From Henckelia pumila (taxonomy: Eukaryota > Streptophyta > Magnoliopsida > Lamiales > Gesneriaceae), in contig NC_133120.1 of the NCBI RefSeq assembly GCF_033568475.1, forward strand, positions 86,322,151 to 86,386,150: 64,000 bases of DNA, in the 5' to 3' direction. The position numbers and the translations under genes are program-made. This document shows, piece after piece, positions 37,012-48,530 of this stretch. Position 1 is the stretch's first letter. Each line of letters begins with the position of its first letter. Under the pieces are notes generated by a model that had not been told where the DNA came from, did not search any database, and worked only from the letters and a program-made list of their open reading frames with translations.

Positions 37012-37513
37012 AATACACTATGTTAATAGTTACTAAACAAAAAGGTTCCATGCGCAAGGCTAAAGGAAATAAAAACAGTTTACAAGTGAAGGGCGTGTCA
37101 GAAACTATGAGCAGTAAATGCTTTGTATATTTCATCGACTTAAGCATTTATATGATGCAGTCATCCGATAATTATCATTCAAGCATTTATAAGATACACT
37201 CATTTGATCACAACAAACTGTTAGGAACTATAGGGGATAAAAGGGAAAATGATATTACATTGACAGCAGGAGCATCAGGAATCCCCTCATCAACAACATC
37301 ATCGTCTCCCAATTCAGTAGAGCCGTTTTTATCAGCATTCTCGTTTTCTTCAGCTGTTATTTGTTGTAGTCGCACGATTGCTTCAAAATGGGAATGATCT
37401 CCACACTAGAGATCACCAAACAATATTCTAAAGAAAAAACCAACATATTTAAATGTTCAATGTCCCTGAACTTCTTAGGTGATTCTCTTTTGCCAACCCA
37501 ATTATTGATAAAG

Positions 37514-38393
37514 TGATATGAATTCTTAATGTATGGAAGGCAAACACGACTATATTAAAATCGTATCCTCAATCCAATAACAAAAGAAATCAAGAAATTT
37601 GTCCAATCTTGAAACAAGTAAAAAGTTTTTGGTTAACCACCTCTAGCTTACAACGAAACTAGCAACAGTAACAACGATGAAAAACAATTGATCACAACGG
37701 GACCTTCAGAAAACCTGTTTCTGACAACCCACGAGGATAATCAATCGACAGACGCCACAAAGCTATGAAACTTTGATAAGTTTGATTTTGGGTAAAGCAA
37801 AAGCTTTGATAAAATTTTAGAGAGAATTTTGTATTGAATAATCAATAATCTGAAAAAAAATCTTAATTGTTATTAAAAAATAATGAATGTTTGTTGTATT
37901 TATAATACAACTACAAAATAATAAAAGATATCGCGATATAAATCAAAATATATCTAAAGATATCAAAGATATCTCTTAAAAGTTTTTTAGTAGAAATAAA
38001 ACTCTTAAAAATAGAAAAGAATATCATAAATACTCAAAAATCCGAAAACACACACTACACGCCGTACTGTGTATAAGCACGTTAGCGCTGGAGCGCTTCC
38101 TGAAGTCGAAAGACGGGCGCTGGAGCGCTGGTAGGACAGCGCTGGGGCGCTGCTGGATGCATGACTGGGGCGCTGAAGCGCCTGTTTTCAAGCGCTGGGG
38201 CGCCATCCTAACGTGAAAATCTTCAATTTCTTGATCTTTTTCCACTTTTATAGTATTATAACATCCTTCAAATTGATCTTCAAAAAATCCAACTTGATTC
38301 CCATGAATTCCAAATCCTCCAACTCTCGACCGTAAATCACTGAGCAAATCTTGGAACAATATGAATCTTTGAGCGCCTCTTAGATTCATATCA
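37514..38393. mobile_element. Solo LTR, 880 bp, with GCGCTGG-rich tail
   Basis: Starts TGATATGAAT and ends ATTCATATCA, so the first and last ten bases are perfect inverted repeats. It is flanked by TAAAG on both sides (37509-37513 and 38394-38398). The BDP1 gene itself keeps the uninterrupted site (TTGATAAAGGGTGTCGG at 41331-41347), which proves the limits. Near 38080-38210 it carries several AGCGCTGGGGCGC-like motifs. It is an LTR remnant with no coding sequence. Confidence 0.93.
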
Positions 38394-38564
38394 TAAAGGG
38401 TGTCGGAAATTACGGCACATGAATAACATATTGCGCCCCTAAAATTACTGAGCCCATTAAAAATACCAGTAGGGTAGTGGGACAAACTAATACACCAACA
38501 CTAAAGATAGCTCATGCTAACGGGAATACCAAAATACTTTTTCTTCAAATATTTCACACCACCA

Positions 38565-40225
38565 TCATAAAATTGCTAAGAGAATTTCACATGTACTCCG
38601 ATCACCCACTGCATTTTCATGGCTCTCTTGCCTGTACTTGTACATCTTCGAAACAAATAGATAGATGAAGAAGTTGAACAAACTCAGCACGGAAAGCAGT
38701 CGGTAGAAGAGATTCAAATGGCCCCTGTTGATGTTATTTCCCGTCAGCCAGCCCCCGCTTCTCGTGTACCCCATGTGGTGCTGTTAACTATTTTCACAAT
38801 AATGGTGCTAAGAAAGTACCCGACAGCCATTGAACTCCATAGGAAACAGCTCGAGATTGATTTCAGGTCTTTCGGCACCTCGGAATAGAAGAAATGGAGC
38901 AATCCCACGTAAGTGAACATGTCGGCTATCCCGAATATGAAGTACTGGATCGACAGCCAAAATACGCTGATTGGTAGCGGTTGCTGGAGCAAAGGGATCA
39001 CATCAAGCATGTTGTTATCTCTTGCGACACGTTTTTCTTGACTTCCATGATTGCTGCCACTGCCATTGACAAGGAGGAGAGGATTAGGCCGACGCCTACT
39101 CGCTGCAAGTATGTTATCCCAGTTGGAATGCCGGTGAATTTTCGGGAAACTGGGACAAAGATTTGGTCGTAGAAAGGGACGATGAGGAACAAGAACATGA
39201 CGGGAAGAATTGGGAGCGACGCAGCTGGGAGATTGAAATTTTTGGCGATTCTGGTGTCCATTGTTACACCCTGCTGGATGGAGAAAGTTTGAAGCTGAGC
39301 CAGGAAAAGGTCATTATGAATGTGCAGCAGAAGATTGGAACCATGTTTAGTATGATTTTTGCGTTTTCGACTTGTGTGACTCGGCATAGTTTCCAAGGAC
39401 TTGACCCAGGAAAGTTCTGTGTTGAATCAGGTTCCCGGATTGCTGCTTTATCAAGAAACCTGGAAAAAATGTACCCAAATCCCTCAAATGACTAAAAATT
39501 TTATATAGTCATCTGATGTATATAGTGATTCTTGAAGATAAATAACCAGAAATTAACCTGAAAACATTGGTGTGAGGCAAAATATCTGATCGGATTCCAG
39601 ATTCACTGTCTTGATTGATCTCATAGAGCTCTTTAGAATCATCAGGAAGTTTAAGTTTTCTGTTGCGAATAGCCGCGACATACACCTATTTCCAAGGAAA
39701 AAAATTAGTATTGTACAATTATTTATTTATTTTTTGGCATCTAAATAGCAGAAACTCAATGAAAGATTACGTTTTTATGCTCACCTGCACTATTTCAGCG
39801 AGGGCGCTGCTCCCATTGATAACATGGATACGGTAATGTGGTAATCCGGTAACGAAGCACCGCAAAGAGCATAGCAATGGTGCCTACTGTAAAGCCCCAA
39901 TCCCACCCTTCATGATCTTGGATCCAAACAAAAAAGTGAGACTAAATGCTCCTCCTAAGCATAATGACAGAAGCAGCCAATTAAAGAAAATTGACTTCTG
40001 TTTTCCTCCTTTGGGTCCCTTTTCATTGAACTGATCCGCCCCATGAGACGGCAATGCTGCTTTCACGCCTCCCGACCCAATTCCCACCAAGTAAAGCGCC
40101 ACAAAGAGGAGTGCAGCGTTTGATCCCACAACTTTGATACAATGGGAGTGGGGATCGTAAATGTTGCAGGGAGGCGGCTTCAGTTTCGGAAAGTGGGCTT
40201 GTAACGCCAGCAATCCAAGTCAAAT
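38565..40225 (-). pseudogene. NPF (NRT1/PTR family) transporter pseudogene
   Basis: A relic of a 12-helix proton-coupled nitrate/peptide/hormone transporter of NPF type, probably NPF4-like. Recognisable parts on the minus strand: [20 protein letters not shown] and [12 protein letters not shown] (about 40020-40110), a short exon at 39558-39685 and a last exon 38565-39459 with [44 protein letters not shown] and NNINRGHLNLFY. The N-terminal part (roughly the first 120 residues) is missing: homology stops at about 40225, at the edge of the duplicated BDP1 flank. At least four single-base frameshifts are visible, near 39915, 39325, 39005 and 38770. Splice sites are still recognisable, so decay is fairly recent. 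Confidence 0.88.
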
Positions 40226-40568
40226 TATTATTATTATTCGTGCTTTAAGTATGTAGATATCATGTAAATTATTAATTTTAAAAACTGTATTATCATTATT
40301 ATTATTATTAAAAAACAAAATCCAATAAATTGATTCCAAAAAAAACAAAACAAAAAAAGGAGGTCGACAGAAACATGTATGAATATCTTTCGATTGTCGT
40401 CAATAGATTTATAATTTCCCCAATCAATGCCTCTAATGAAGAGGGGTAATTAACTTACATATTTGGCCTTTATAAACAAAGGCTCCTTTACACTACATTA
40501 CATGAAAAGATAAATTAAAAACGACTCACCGTGTTATTAAAGGACAAAAAATATGGTGTTTGTCAGCA

Positions 40569-43500
40569 TCATGCATCACTCTTATATTGGCTCCATCTTA
40601 ACAAATCATCTTCACTGTCGTATAACTTCGAAGGGCTTCCATCTTCTGTCAAGTCTAGTCCTATGTCTTCCTCTTTCTCTTGTACCTCCATCTGCGGCTG
40701 CTTATTTTTAGCTTCTTCATCCTGCACAGACAGGCACAAAAGAACGGCCACGGATCTTTTAAATATTTCCCATTTCTTCTAATGAATTGAACTACTAGAT
40801 CAAGTAGTCATTGGGGAACTGCGTTGGAGTGGCAGCACCAAATATTAATAATAACTAAAACAAAAAGGTTCCATGTGCAAGGCTAAAGGAAATAAAAACA
40901 GTTACAAGTGAAGGGGGGTGTCAGAAACTATGAACAGTAAAAGCTTTGTATATTTTATCGACTTAAGCATTTATATGATGCAATCATCCGATAATTATCA
41001 TTCAAGCATTTATAAGATACACTCATTTGATCACAACAAACTGTTCGGAACTATAGGTGATAAAAGGGAAAATGACATTACATTGACAGCAGGAGCATCA
41101 GGAATCCCCTCATCCACAACATCATCGTCTCCCAATTCAGTAGAGCCGTTTGTATCAGCATTCTCGTTTTCTTCAGCTGCTATTTGTTGTAGTCGCACGA
41201 TCACTGCTTCAAAATGGGAATGATCTGCACAATAGAGATCACCAAACAACATTTAAAAGAAAAAACCAACATATTTAAATGTTCAATGTCCCTGAACTTC
41301 TAAGGTGATTCTCTTTTGCCAACCCAACTATTGATAAAGGGTGTCGGAAATTACGGCACATCAATACCTTTAGATCGATTGGTCAAAGCATCACGAAGCC
41401 TCAATGGTTGCTGTCTTTCTTCTTTTTTGTATTTCAGCTTTACTTGACGACGTGTACGACCAGGAAAAAGTTGTTGAATCAAGGAAAGGTCTGTCCCAAA
41501 CTGCCTCACACCCTGACAGAGGAGATGAGTATAAATAGAAATCATATTTTACGAAGGTCTAAGTCACAAATGAGATGTGAAAATAACTGTCCCGCATAAA
41601 GAATATTCTACCAGTAAATTTGGAAAGAAAATGCCACGCATATGCAAGAAATCGACTTGAAATTGCTCTAGAAAGGCAGAAGTATAACCCTATTCCAGTT
41701 TAACATGCATTTGAATACACAACTCATGAGAAATACAGCTATAAAAAAGAAAATGAAATACATTAGTTTCCGCCACAATGGAGTGAATCGCTGCAAGATT
41801 GGGATCGTTCACCGTATCCCTGGTCATCATTTTGAACAATGCGACTTGTTCATCTATTTAAACCATGTTCAGTCCCCCCCACGATTAACAATATAAATGA
41901 GCCACTCGCGCACTGAGATCAGAGCCAAATCTAGTCTAATGACCCAAATTCTGCGTGTGCTTCATCAACCAGTACAGAAATCATAAACTAATCACTCTAA
42001 GTTTTTTTTTATGAAAATATATTGAAGCTCTAAAAACAAATACCTCATAGAACAATTCAGTGTCCTGGTTTGACCATCGTGCAACAGGTGTTCTATCCAT
42101 GTAAGTCTGATAGTTGAAATAGATGCTGCTATCTTCAACCTTAGGGCTTAAATGTCCATCATTATCTTCATTGAAGAACTCAGAAGAGTTATCATGACTG
42201 CAAAACACAAATAACAAGGTGTGCTACGATGGGTTAGACTAAATATAATACAGTTCAACAAGAAGCTTTAAACATATTGAGTTGTTTCTAGTAAAAAAAT
42301 CAAATGTAAAATTTTTTTCTCAAAGTGCCTAGATAAAGAAATATAAAAACGGATATTACTGAGATATTATTTACCTCGGTTTTGTTGAGGGTGCTCCTGC
42401 TACTGATTCTTCTTTTTTCTGTATAATTTAAAATCAACCAGATAAATTGAACAGTGGAAAATTTTATACTGAATGCCACAAGTAGAAGTAGCGAAAATAT
42501 AAATATTTGTAAGGTAATCTTGATATTTCTCTGGTCACCGTCCATATTTCATGCATCCATAGTAATCAAGCTAAGGAAAAAAAAATTATGATGTGCACAT
42601 GCTTACCATATGCCGCTCCTTGTGCTCTGCAAGCAAAACTAAATCCCGAAGAGGCACCTTTTGGTAATCAATATCATCTTCTGGTGTTTCAAGTAAAACC
42701 CTGTCCACTATATCACAAAGATTTCTGGTCAAAAATGTCATCAGGAATCAAAACCAAAAATCTCAGTCTAAGATGAACAACTACATTTTCTTCTCCGTGT
42801 AGAATGAGAGAACTTTTTAGGCTTTGCATCAACCTCCTGCTCTGGGGCTCCCTTGGAAGTCTTCCGCTTTCTAGCATTTTTTTCTTTATCACCATCTTGT
42901 TTTTTGGACTTCCTCTTCACCTTTTTCGTAAGGAATTCCCCGTCCTCTTGATATTCGTCATTGTTAATGTTGTCTTCCTTTAGAGCAGAACTGCCCAGAC
43001 ATTCATCTGAAAACACCCTACCAGCAAGAATCTCATCTTCTGACTCATCAACTAGTTCGGATATTTTTGTTTTGGGTTTTCGTGGCCTTAAAGATCTACC
43101 AGGTTCATTTTCTTGAGTGGATGTGAAAGCATTTTCCTGTGGTTGTGATGAATCTGATGCAGTAGGATCGTCATTTTTTCTTGACTTCGCCCGGCGTGAA
43201 GCCTAGCAGATATACATTAAAACACAAGAATATTTAGCAAAGAGTGAATCATGGACCACATAGAAAAAGAAAAAAAATGTCAACAAATCAAATGGCAGAA
43301 TGTAGCTAGTTTACAAGTTTTGCAGGAATTTCGGGGACACTGTCCATATGGATGCCTGAAACAAACTGGTTTGTTTCCATGAGATTCATGGACCCATCGT
43401 TCACAGGCAGTTCAGATGTATCATCAGCAGGAATGACAGGAGCAAATCCTATGGATGATAGATCGAGAACATCCTCATGATCAAATGCAGGAAGTGGTTC

Positions 43501-45094
43501 CTTATTAGCAAAATTAATTTCAGGGGAAATCTGTTGTGGACAAAATGGGTTGGAAACAGACTCAATTCTGCCTTGACATATCTCCTGCGTTTTCTTTTTT
43601 GGCTTGGGGTGAAATTTTCCAGTTCTCTTGTCTGCTAACAAATTATAATGTCAAAATCTAATACTAGAAACAAACTTATCCTTATAAAGTTGTATAAAAA
43701 TTGAATACCAGATCTAGTAATTAACTCGGACAAGTTTTCCATGTCCATGACATCCATTTCCTGCAGTTAACCAACTTTCAGCAAAAACTACTGAGATACG
43801 ACAATCAAGATTTAGAGGTTAAGAAAGAGTGAGTAGAACTAGCATACACATTTCGGTTCTTACATTGGTTTCCATTACTCCATTGTCCACACGACCAACT
43901 CCATCACTACCTGAAACAGTAGGTGCCCCAATTGACAACGGAAATGATGGAGCATCAGTTGTTATACTTGTCTTGCTTGAGTCATCAACAGATGAAAGAT
44001 TATGAGAGTTAGGGACTGTCTCTTGAGGAGGAACAGTGCCTTCTGTAAGGTTATTGTTGAAAAACATATGTTTAGGCGTTAATGGATTAGCATGATATCA
44101 GGAGTTAACTGCGACACAATTGTGGAATTAACTATTTGTAAATCTTTGAAATTTGCAATTAGGGATATTATTACAATAATTATTTGCATCTTTTGCAATA
44201 TAAATATAAATAATTGTCAGTGAAAAAAGGGAACAACAACCTTATTATCCTTCAATTCCTACTACAATTTTGTCAATGTCTTCCACATTTTATTTTAACA
44301 GTTATCACGTGACTCATTTTCCAAAATATTATCTATTTGATCACCAACCTCTCCAAAAGAGAACCAATCTAATAGAAGAAATAGTAACTAAAGACTTCTT
44401 GCTTACCGATATCTGAAGCAGTGTGAGGAATAAAATCATCAAGGGAATTCAATCCATTAAATATATTGGCATTCTGCAAATGGGAATATATATGTCTCAG
44501 CATATTAAATCAATAGATGCAACAAGATATAAAGTACTCACCTCACCGACCGACTTCTCCATACAAGAATCCCAGCCTCCACTATCATTGAACACAACAT
44601 CCAAACCAGACTGCAAACTAACAGTAGAGTGGGCAACCTTCTCATCCAAGAAGCTCACTGACCCACAATTCCACTTATCATCTGTAAGGACACCAATTAC
44701 TGACTCGAAATCATCGTAACAGAACACAGAACGAACAAAGACTAAATAATGCTTGTTCTCTGAATAAATAAAAATTAAAGCATCCTATTTTCGTTCAGAA
44801 GTACTAACTGTGTTCTGATGGCTTTGCAGTTGTCTCGACAGCCTCATTTATTAAAGTGTCACTAGGGGAAGAAATCGAAGTTGGGATAGAGTCATTTCGA
44901 GGTGTTTGTAACTTTGCCTTAGGCTGGAACTTTCCGGTGGGACGAGCTGCAGAAGTGCAGAAGTTAGTACCATCGCTTATTAAACAGTAAAAAGGCGCAC
45001 ATGAAAGAAAGACAGCAGGAAAACTAAATGGTTTACCCTTCTTTACAGCTCCAACAGCAAAAATGTCATCCAATGGATCCAAATCAATCCCCAT
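40569..45094 (-). CDS. BDP1: TFIIIB subunit B'' (BDP1) homologue
   Basis: Component of the RNA polymerase III initiation factor TFIIIB, acting with TBP and BRF1 at tRNA, 5S and U6 genes. Minus-strand exons in order: 45037-45094, 44809-44946, 44542-44681, 44407-44473, 43864-44042, 43709-43760, 43315-43634, 42785-43202, 42607-42707, 42375-42418, 42044-42197, 41368-41512, 41082-41224, 40569-40721. All phases agree and total 704 codons (703 aa). The N-terminal half is acidic and low-complexity with a repeated TGKFxPK motif. Exon 8 holds a lysine-rich tract (KKVKRKSKKQ). The SANT domain lies at about residues 535-605 (VARWSNQDTELFYE, GVRQFGTDLSLIQQLFPGRT, RRQVKLKYKKEE). An acidic tail ends the protein. 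The acceptor of exon 9 was chosen by phase; alternatives introduce stops. The 5' UTR probably extends, spliced, to about 45990. Confidence 0.92.
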
Positions 45095-46000
45095 CTATGT
45101 ATGAGCTGTGTCACAAGGAATTTAACAAGACCACAAGGAGAAAAAGTTTCAGGTCCCAAACAGACCGACAATATGCATATAAATAAATTTAAAAGGCTAG
45201 AACAAGAAAAAAAAGTCGAAATTAAAGAAAAAATGACATATTTCAAAGTTATATGATATGTCTATTCATCAAAACATACCAAACCGAATCTTAAAAAGGA
45301 AAACTCAATGATAAAAACTAAAAAAAAAATATTTATGATCCTTATAATTGGTAGCAGAAAGGTCGAACCCATTGTTCAGATCAAAGATTAATGGATATTC
45401 CCAAAATCAATCCTAACTGAACGTGAAAAGAGAGCAAATTACCTCTAAATTGACAAAATAATAACAGACAGATAACAAAAACAGGAAGAGACTCGAAGAG
45501 AAAAAGCCAAACCTACCTCGGCAGTGGAGAGAACAAAAACCGGAAGAGAAAAAGCCAAATCAGTGGAAGATACCACACGAAGCTACTAATGTAATGAACA
45601 AATTCCCTCAAACGATTTGAAATTATCATGTTGGCCGAAAATATTTTTCAGATTACACAAATATCTATCAAATATATAAAGATTCTAACACTTGAGCACA
45701 CTTACCCGTTACCAGAGCAAGAAGCAAGCCGATAGAAGCAGAGGAAAAATGAACTCGAACAGTCGAAGTCCAAAAAACTCTTCAAGCCGATCAAAGCTGA
45801 GGAAAGACGAACTCGAAATCGATTGCTTTGGCCTTTGATTAAACTTTAGAAGCTGAGGATAAAATAAAGAACTCAATTGCTTTGAATAATTGAATCGATG
45901 AGTGAACACTCTCAAGATCCCATGGAAGAACGAGGGCAGGCTGGCAGCGGCGGCTCTCTTGAAGAGAGTCTCTTCTCACTTCTGCTACTAGGTTACAGAC
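45095..46000 (-). other. Presumed spliced 5' leader and promoter of BDP1
   Basis: No coding frame. A stretch at about 45396-45560 is repeated at 61261-61430. The sequence near 45920-45990, just past the likely start of transcription, is less AT-rich. No clear TATA box was seen. Confidence 0.4.
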
Positions 46001-46029
46001 ACTCTCCAAAAATAATCGGATAATGGCCC

Positions 46030-46265
46030 AAATAAAACCAAATAATAAAAGCCCATACCATTTTTATAAAATATATATAAATAATCGGGTACCCGATCGG
46101 GTAGTACGGGTAGTGTTAAATTACCCGAAACCGAACCGACTAAATATATATCGGGTTCGGTTACTACCCGAACCCGACAAAAAACTCGAACTACCCGTTT
46201 TATCCACCCGATCGGTTTCGGGTCGGTTCGGGACCCGAAAAACCCGACCCGATTGCCCACCCCTA
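46030..46265. mobile_element. hAT-type MITE, probably truncated
   Basis: Contains many CGGGTA/ACCCGA motifs and ends in CCCACCCCTA, the inverted TAGGGGTGGG end of hAT MITEs like that at 31190. A matching left end and 8-bp duplication could not be found, so one end seems lost. It abuts the BDP1 leader. Confidence 0.6.
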
Positions 46266-46269
46266 GCTA

Positions 46270-47061
46270 GTTCTACTCACTCTTTCTTAACCTCTAAATC
46301 TTGATTGTCGTATCTCAGTAGTTTTGGAAATATTCGGTAAATAACTACTCCTATGACTCATAGAAACCGAAAACATCTGAGGAGAAAGCTTCTATAAAAA
46401 AAATACAACATTTGCTTATACGTACAATCCAACCGTATATGCATTCATTACTTCAACATAAAACACACCATAAAGCTTTCTTTTTCTTGAAAATATAACA
46501 TCGAGATGGCAAAATAAACCGATTTTATGGCACTTCCTACCATTTACCACATTTTGGAAAACCAAAAATACAAAAAATTCTTAAATAGTCGATTTGGACC
46601 TTTGCTATGGAGATAAGCACACTATTGCTCATCTTGTAAAATCTGATACTATGTCTATGTGGGTATGCAAAATGATAAGTTAATCATGTTTAACGCATAA
46701 AATTGTACGCCTCTAGAGTAAGACCTTCGAATCAAAATGTATGCATATTCAAGAATTAAAAAAATTAGCTTAGAAAGATCCAAATCTTTAGATCTCACGA
46801 TCCCCCTCACACCCCAACAGTACTATCCTTAGCAAACTCCAAACCCAAAGATCACAACATTACAAGAAGCAGCACAACAAAGCTTGATCCGACTCGAATG
46901 TTAATCATGTTTTAAGCATAAAGTGTACGAGCTTAAGTGTGAATTCATCTCAGATTCAACCTCGGCGTGACCTCAGAATGGCTTGATGTGTTCTTCCTCC
47001 TATGCGTCCCCCCTACGCCCTGTCAAAGTTGCCGCTTACATTTCCAAAAACAAACTAGACG
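46270..47061. other. Intergenic sequence without a recognisable gene
   Basis: Mixed AT-rich sequence. A GC-richer patch at about 46790-47040 has no homology I recognise and may be the transcribed end of whatever starts near 47244. Confidence 0.4.
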
Positions 47062-47244
47062 TTAAAATCTCACATAAGAAAAACAGAGATCGAAGAAAAA
47101 CAGAGCACTGAAAAACGAATCAAAAGAAACGAACCCAAAATCTCTAGTAGCAATCAAGCTCTGTTCATCGGTGGAGAGGGCATCGGCAGGTTGGGGAGAG
47201 ACAATTAGGGTTCGAATGAGAAATGATTTTACAGAGTGACCCAT
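47062..47244 (-). other. Unassigned minus-strand exon-like sequence with telo-box
   Basis: An ATG-started frame of 60 codons runs from 47244. Its first 37 codons (beginning MGHSVKSFLIRTLIV) have balanced composition; the rest is T-rich, like intron, after a possible donor near 47130. A telo-box-like AACCCTAA lies inside it at about 47204-47211 and a 6-bp-period promoter is not evident. It could be the 5' exon of a small housekeeping gene or its remnant. I do not recognise the protein. Confidence 0.25.
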
Positions 47245-47299
47245 TTAGGGCGTCTGACCCGATTTGTTCACTTTAAGGGTCTAAAAGATCCGCGTGTTT

Positions 47300-47744
47300 T
47301 TTTAAAAACAAAAAAAAAACACCTAAAAAATGTTTTCTAAAAAGTGTTCTTGAAGAACACTTCAAGAACATTTTTTAGAAAATATTTTTAAAAAAAAATT
47401 CAAAAATTTTATCCCAAACACAGATTTTAAATTTTTATACTAATAAAACACTAAAAACGTTTTCTAAAAACACGTCCAAACGGAGCCTAAGTGTTTTTGT
47501 TGTTGTAAATTTGTTTGGATAATTTTAAAGTGCTTTTAAAAGCATTTATTTAAGTCAAAATAAGTAATTTTTTAAAAGCTAATATTTGTACCTTTTCAAA
47601 GGCTTTTAATTTATAAAAAAGTGTTTTCAATCTATTTATCCAAACATAAAATTAATTTAATTTTTACTTAAAAAAATATTTTTAAAAGCCAACTTAAAAA
47701 AGCACTTATTTTTTAAAAAGTTTTTTAAAAGCAAACGGGCTCGT
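47300..47744. mobile_element. Palindrome-rich MITE remnants
   Basis: TTTTCTAAAAAGTGTTCTTG at about 47332 is followed by its near-inverted copy, a perfect hairpin-like arrangement. Further AAAACG and AAGTGCTTTTAAAAGC palindromes continue to AGCAAACGGGCTC at about 47730. These look like one or two decayed MITEs. Target duplications are not clear. Confidence 0.45.
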
Positions 47745-48145
47745 AATTGAAGTGAAAAAATTTAAAGAGGTGGATATATAATATTCACTAAACTTTTAGT
47801 GATTTCGAAAAATAACAAAATTAAACACTAGGACCAAACTAAACAATGTTAAACAGAATTTAAAAAAACAAAAAAAAAAATACAAAACCGAGTGCAAAAA
47901 AAAAACTTTTAACAAAAATAACAGAGAAAACAGTAATCAAATCGCAAACCTTGTAATTCAATTGAAGAAAAAGGAATTATTTGGGTAGACCATGAGCTGG
48001 CGGAGGCAGGAATCCAAATCTACCCGGGCTAAAAAATTTTAGCTAAAAACTAATAGATCACAAGTAAGATACCTATTCATTGTAGTTTCAAAAATGTTCT
48101 CATTTACAAGATCTTCAATAATTTTTATACGGAACTCGCAATATT
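47745..48145. repeat. Left flank of the array, duplicated at 62221
   Basis: About 400 bp, from GTAATTGAAGTGAAAAAATT onwards, matches 62221-62640 nearly base for base. It contains CATGAGCTGGCGGAGGCAGG and GATCTTCAATAATTTTTATA. It is single-copy within each locus and sets the left border of the tandem array. Confidence 0.88.
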
Positions 48146-48486
48146 TGAAAACCTTTGAGATTTACACGGAGGTTCGAGCTCCTTATTAATGGATGTATTC
48201 GTGTCGGCCCCTTGGATGATGAATGATTGTTAATTCTTGACTTAAAAATGAATCAAATATTATCTTCGTTTTTCTCTCTTGTTTGACATTAAAACAGCAA
48301 AAAATCATTTTAAATTGAGATTGAATCAAAGTAAATATTAATTTGCGCATTGCCCGAAAAAAATGTATGCAAAGTTTTACCAAATAAAACATCTAGACTT
48401 GAAAAACCAATCAAGTGTATTGATTATCCATTGTTCAGTTTGTTTTACGCATGATAAGCAAAAAATAAAAAAAAAAAAAAAAAAAA

Positions 48487-48530
<44 letters not shown>

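Larger units (their letters stand above)
36932..38424 (-). pseudogene. Partial copy of the BDP1 3' end
   Basis: 36932-37010 matches 40247-40310 (downstream flank of BDP1). 37026-37508 matches 40852-41335, including a copy of BDP1 exon 13 at about 37254-37396 and its introns. 38394-38424 matches 41336-41364 up to a few bases before exon 12. The stretch equivalent to exon 14 (40569-40721) is missing, and the copy is split by a solo LTR at 37514-38393. The exon-13 copy still reads mostly open but has changes relative to the parent. Without exons 1-12 and 14 it cannot encode BDP1. Confidence 0.88.

Noticed and set aside
36932-37508. A second functional BDP1 gene
   Set aside because: Only the equivalent of exon 13 and its introns is present; the other exons are absent.
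38565-40225. Functional NPF transporter gene
   Set aside because: The N-terminal part is missing and at least four frameshifts interrupt the frame.
42607-42760. Alternative acceptors for BDP1 exon 9 (after 42721 or near 42770)
   Set aside because: They give the wrong phase or an immediate stop; the acceptor at 42708-42709 joins in phase to the conserved LLETPEDD block.
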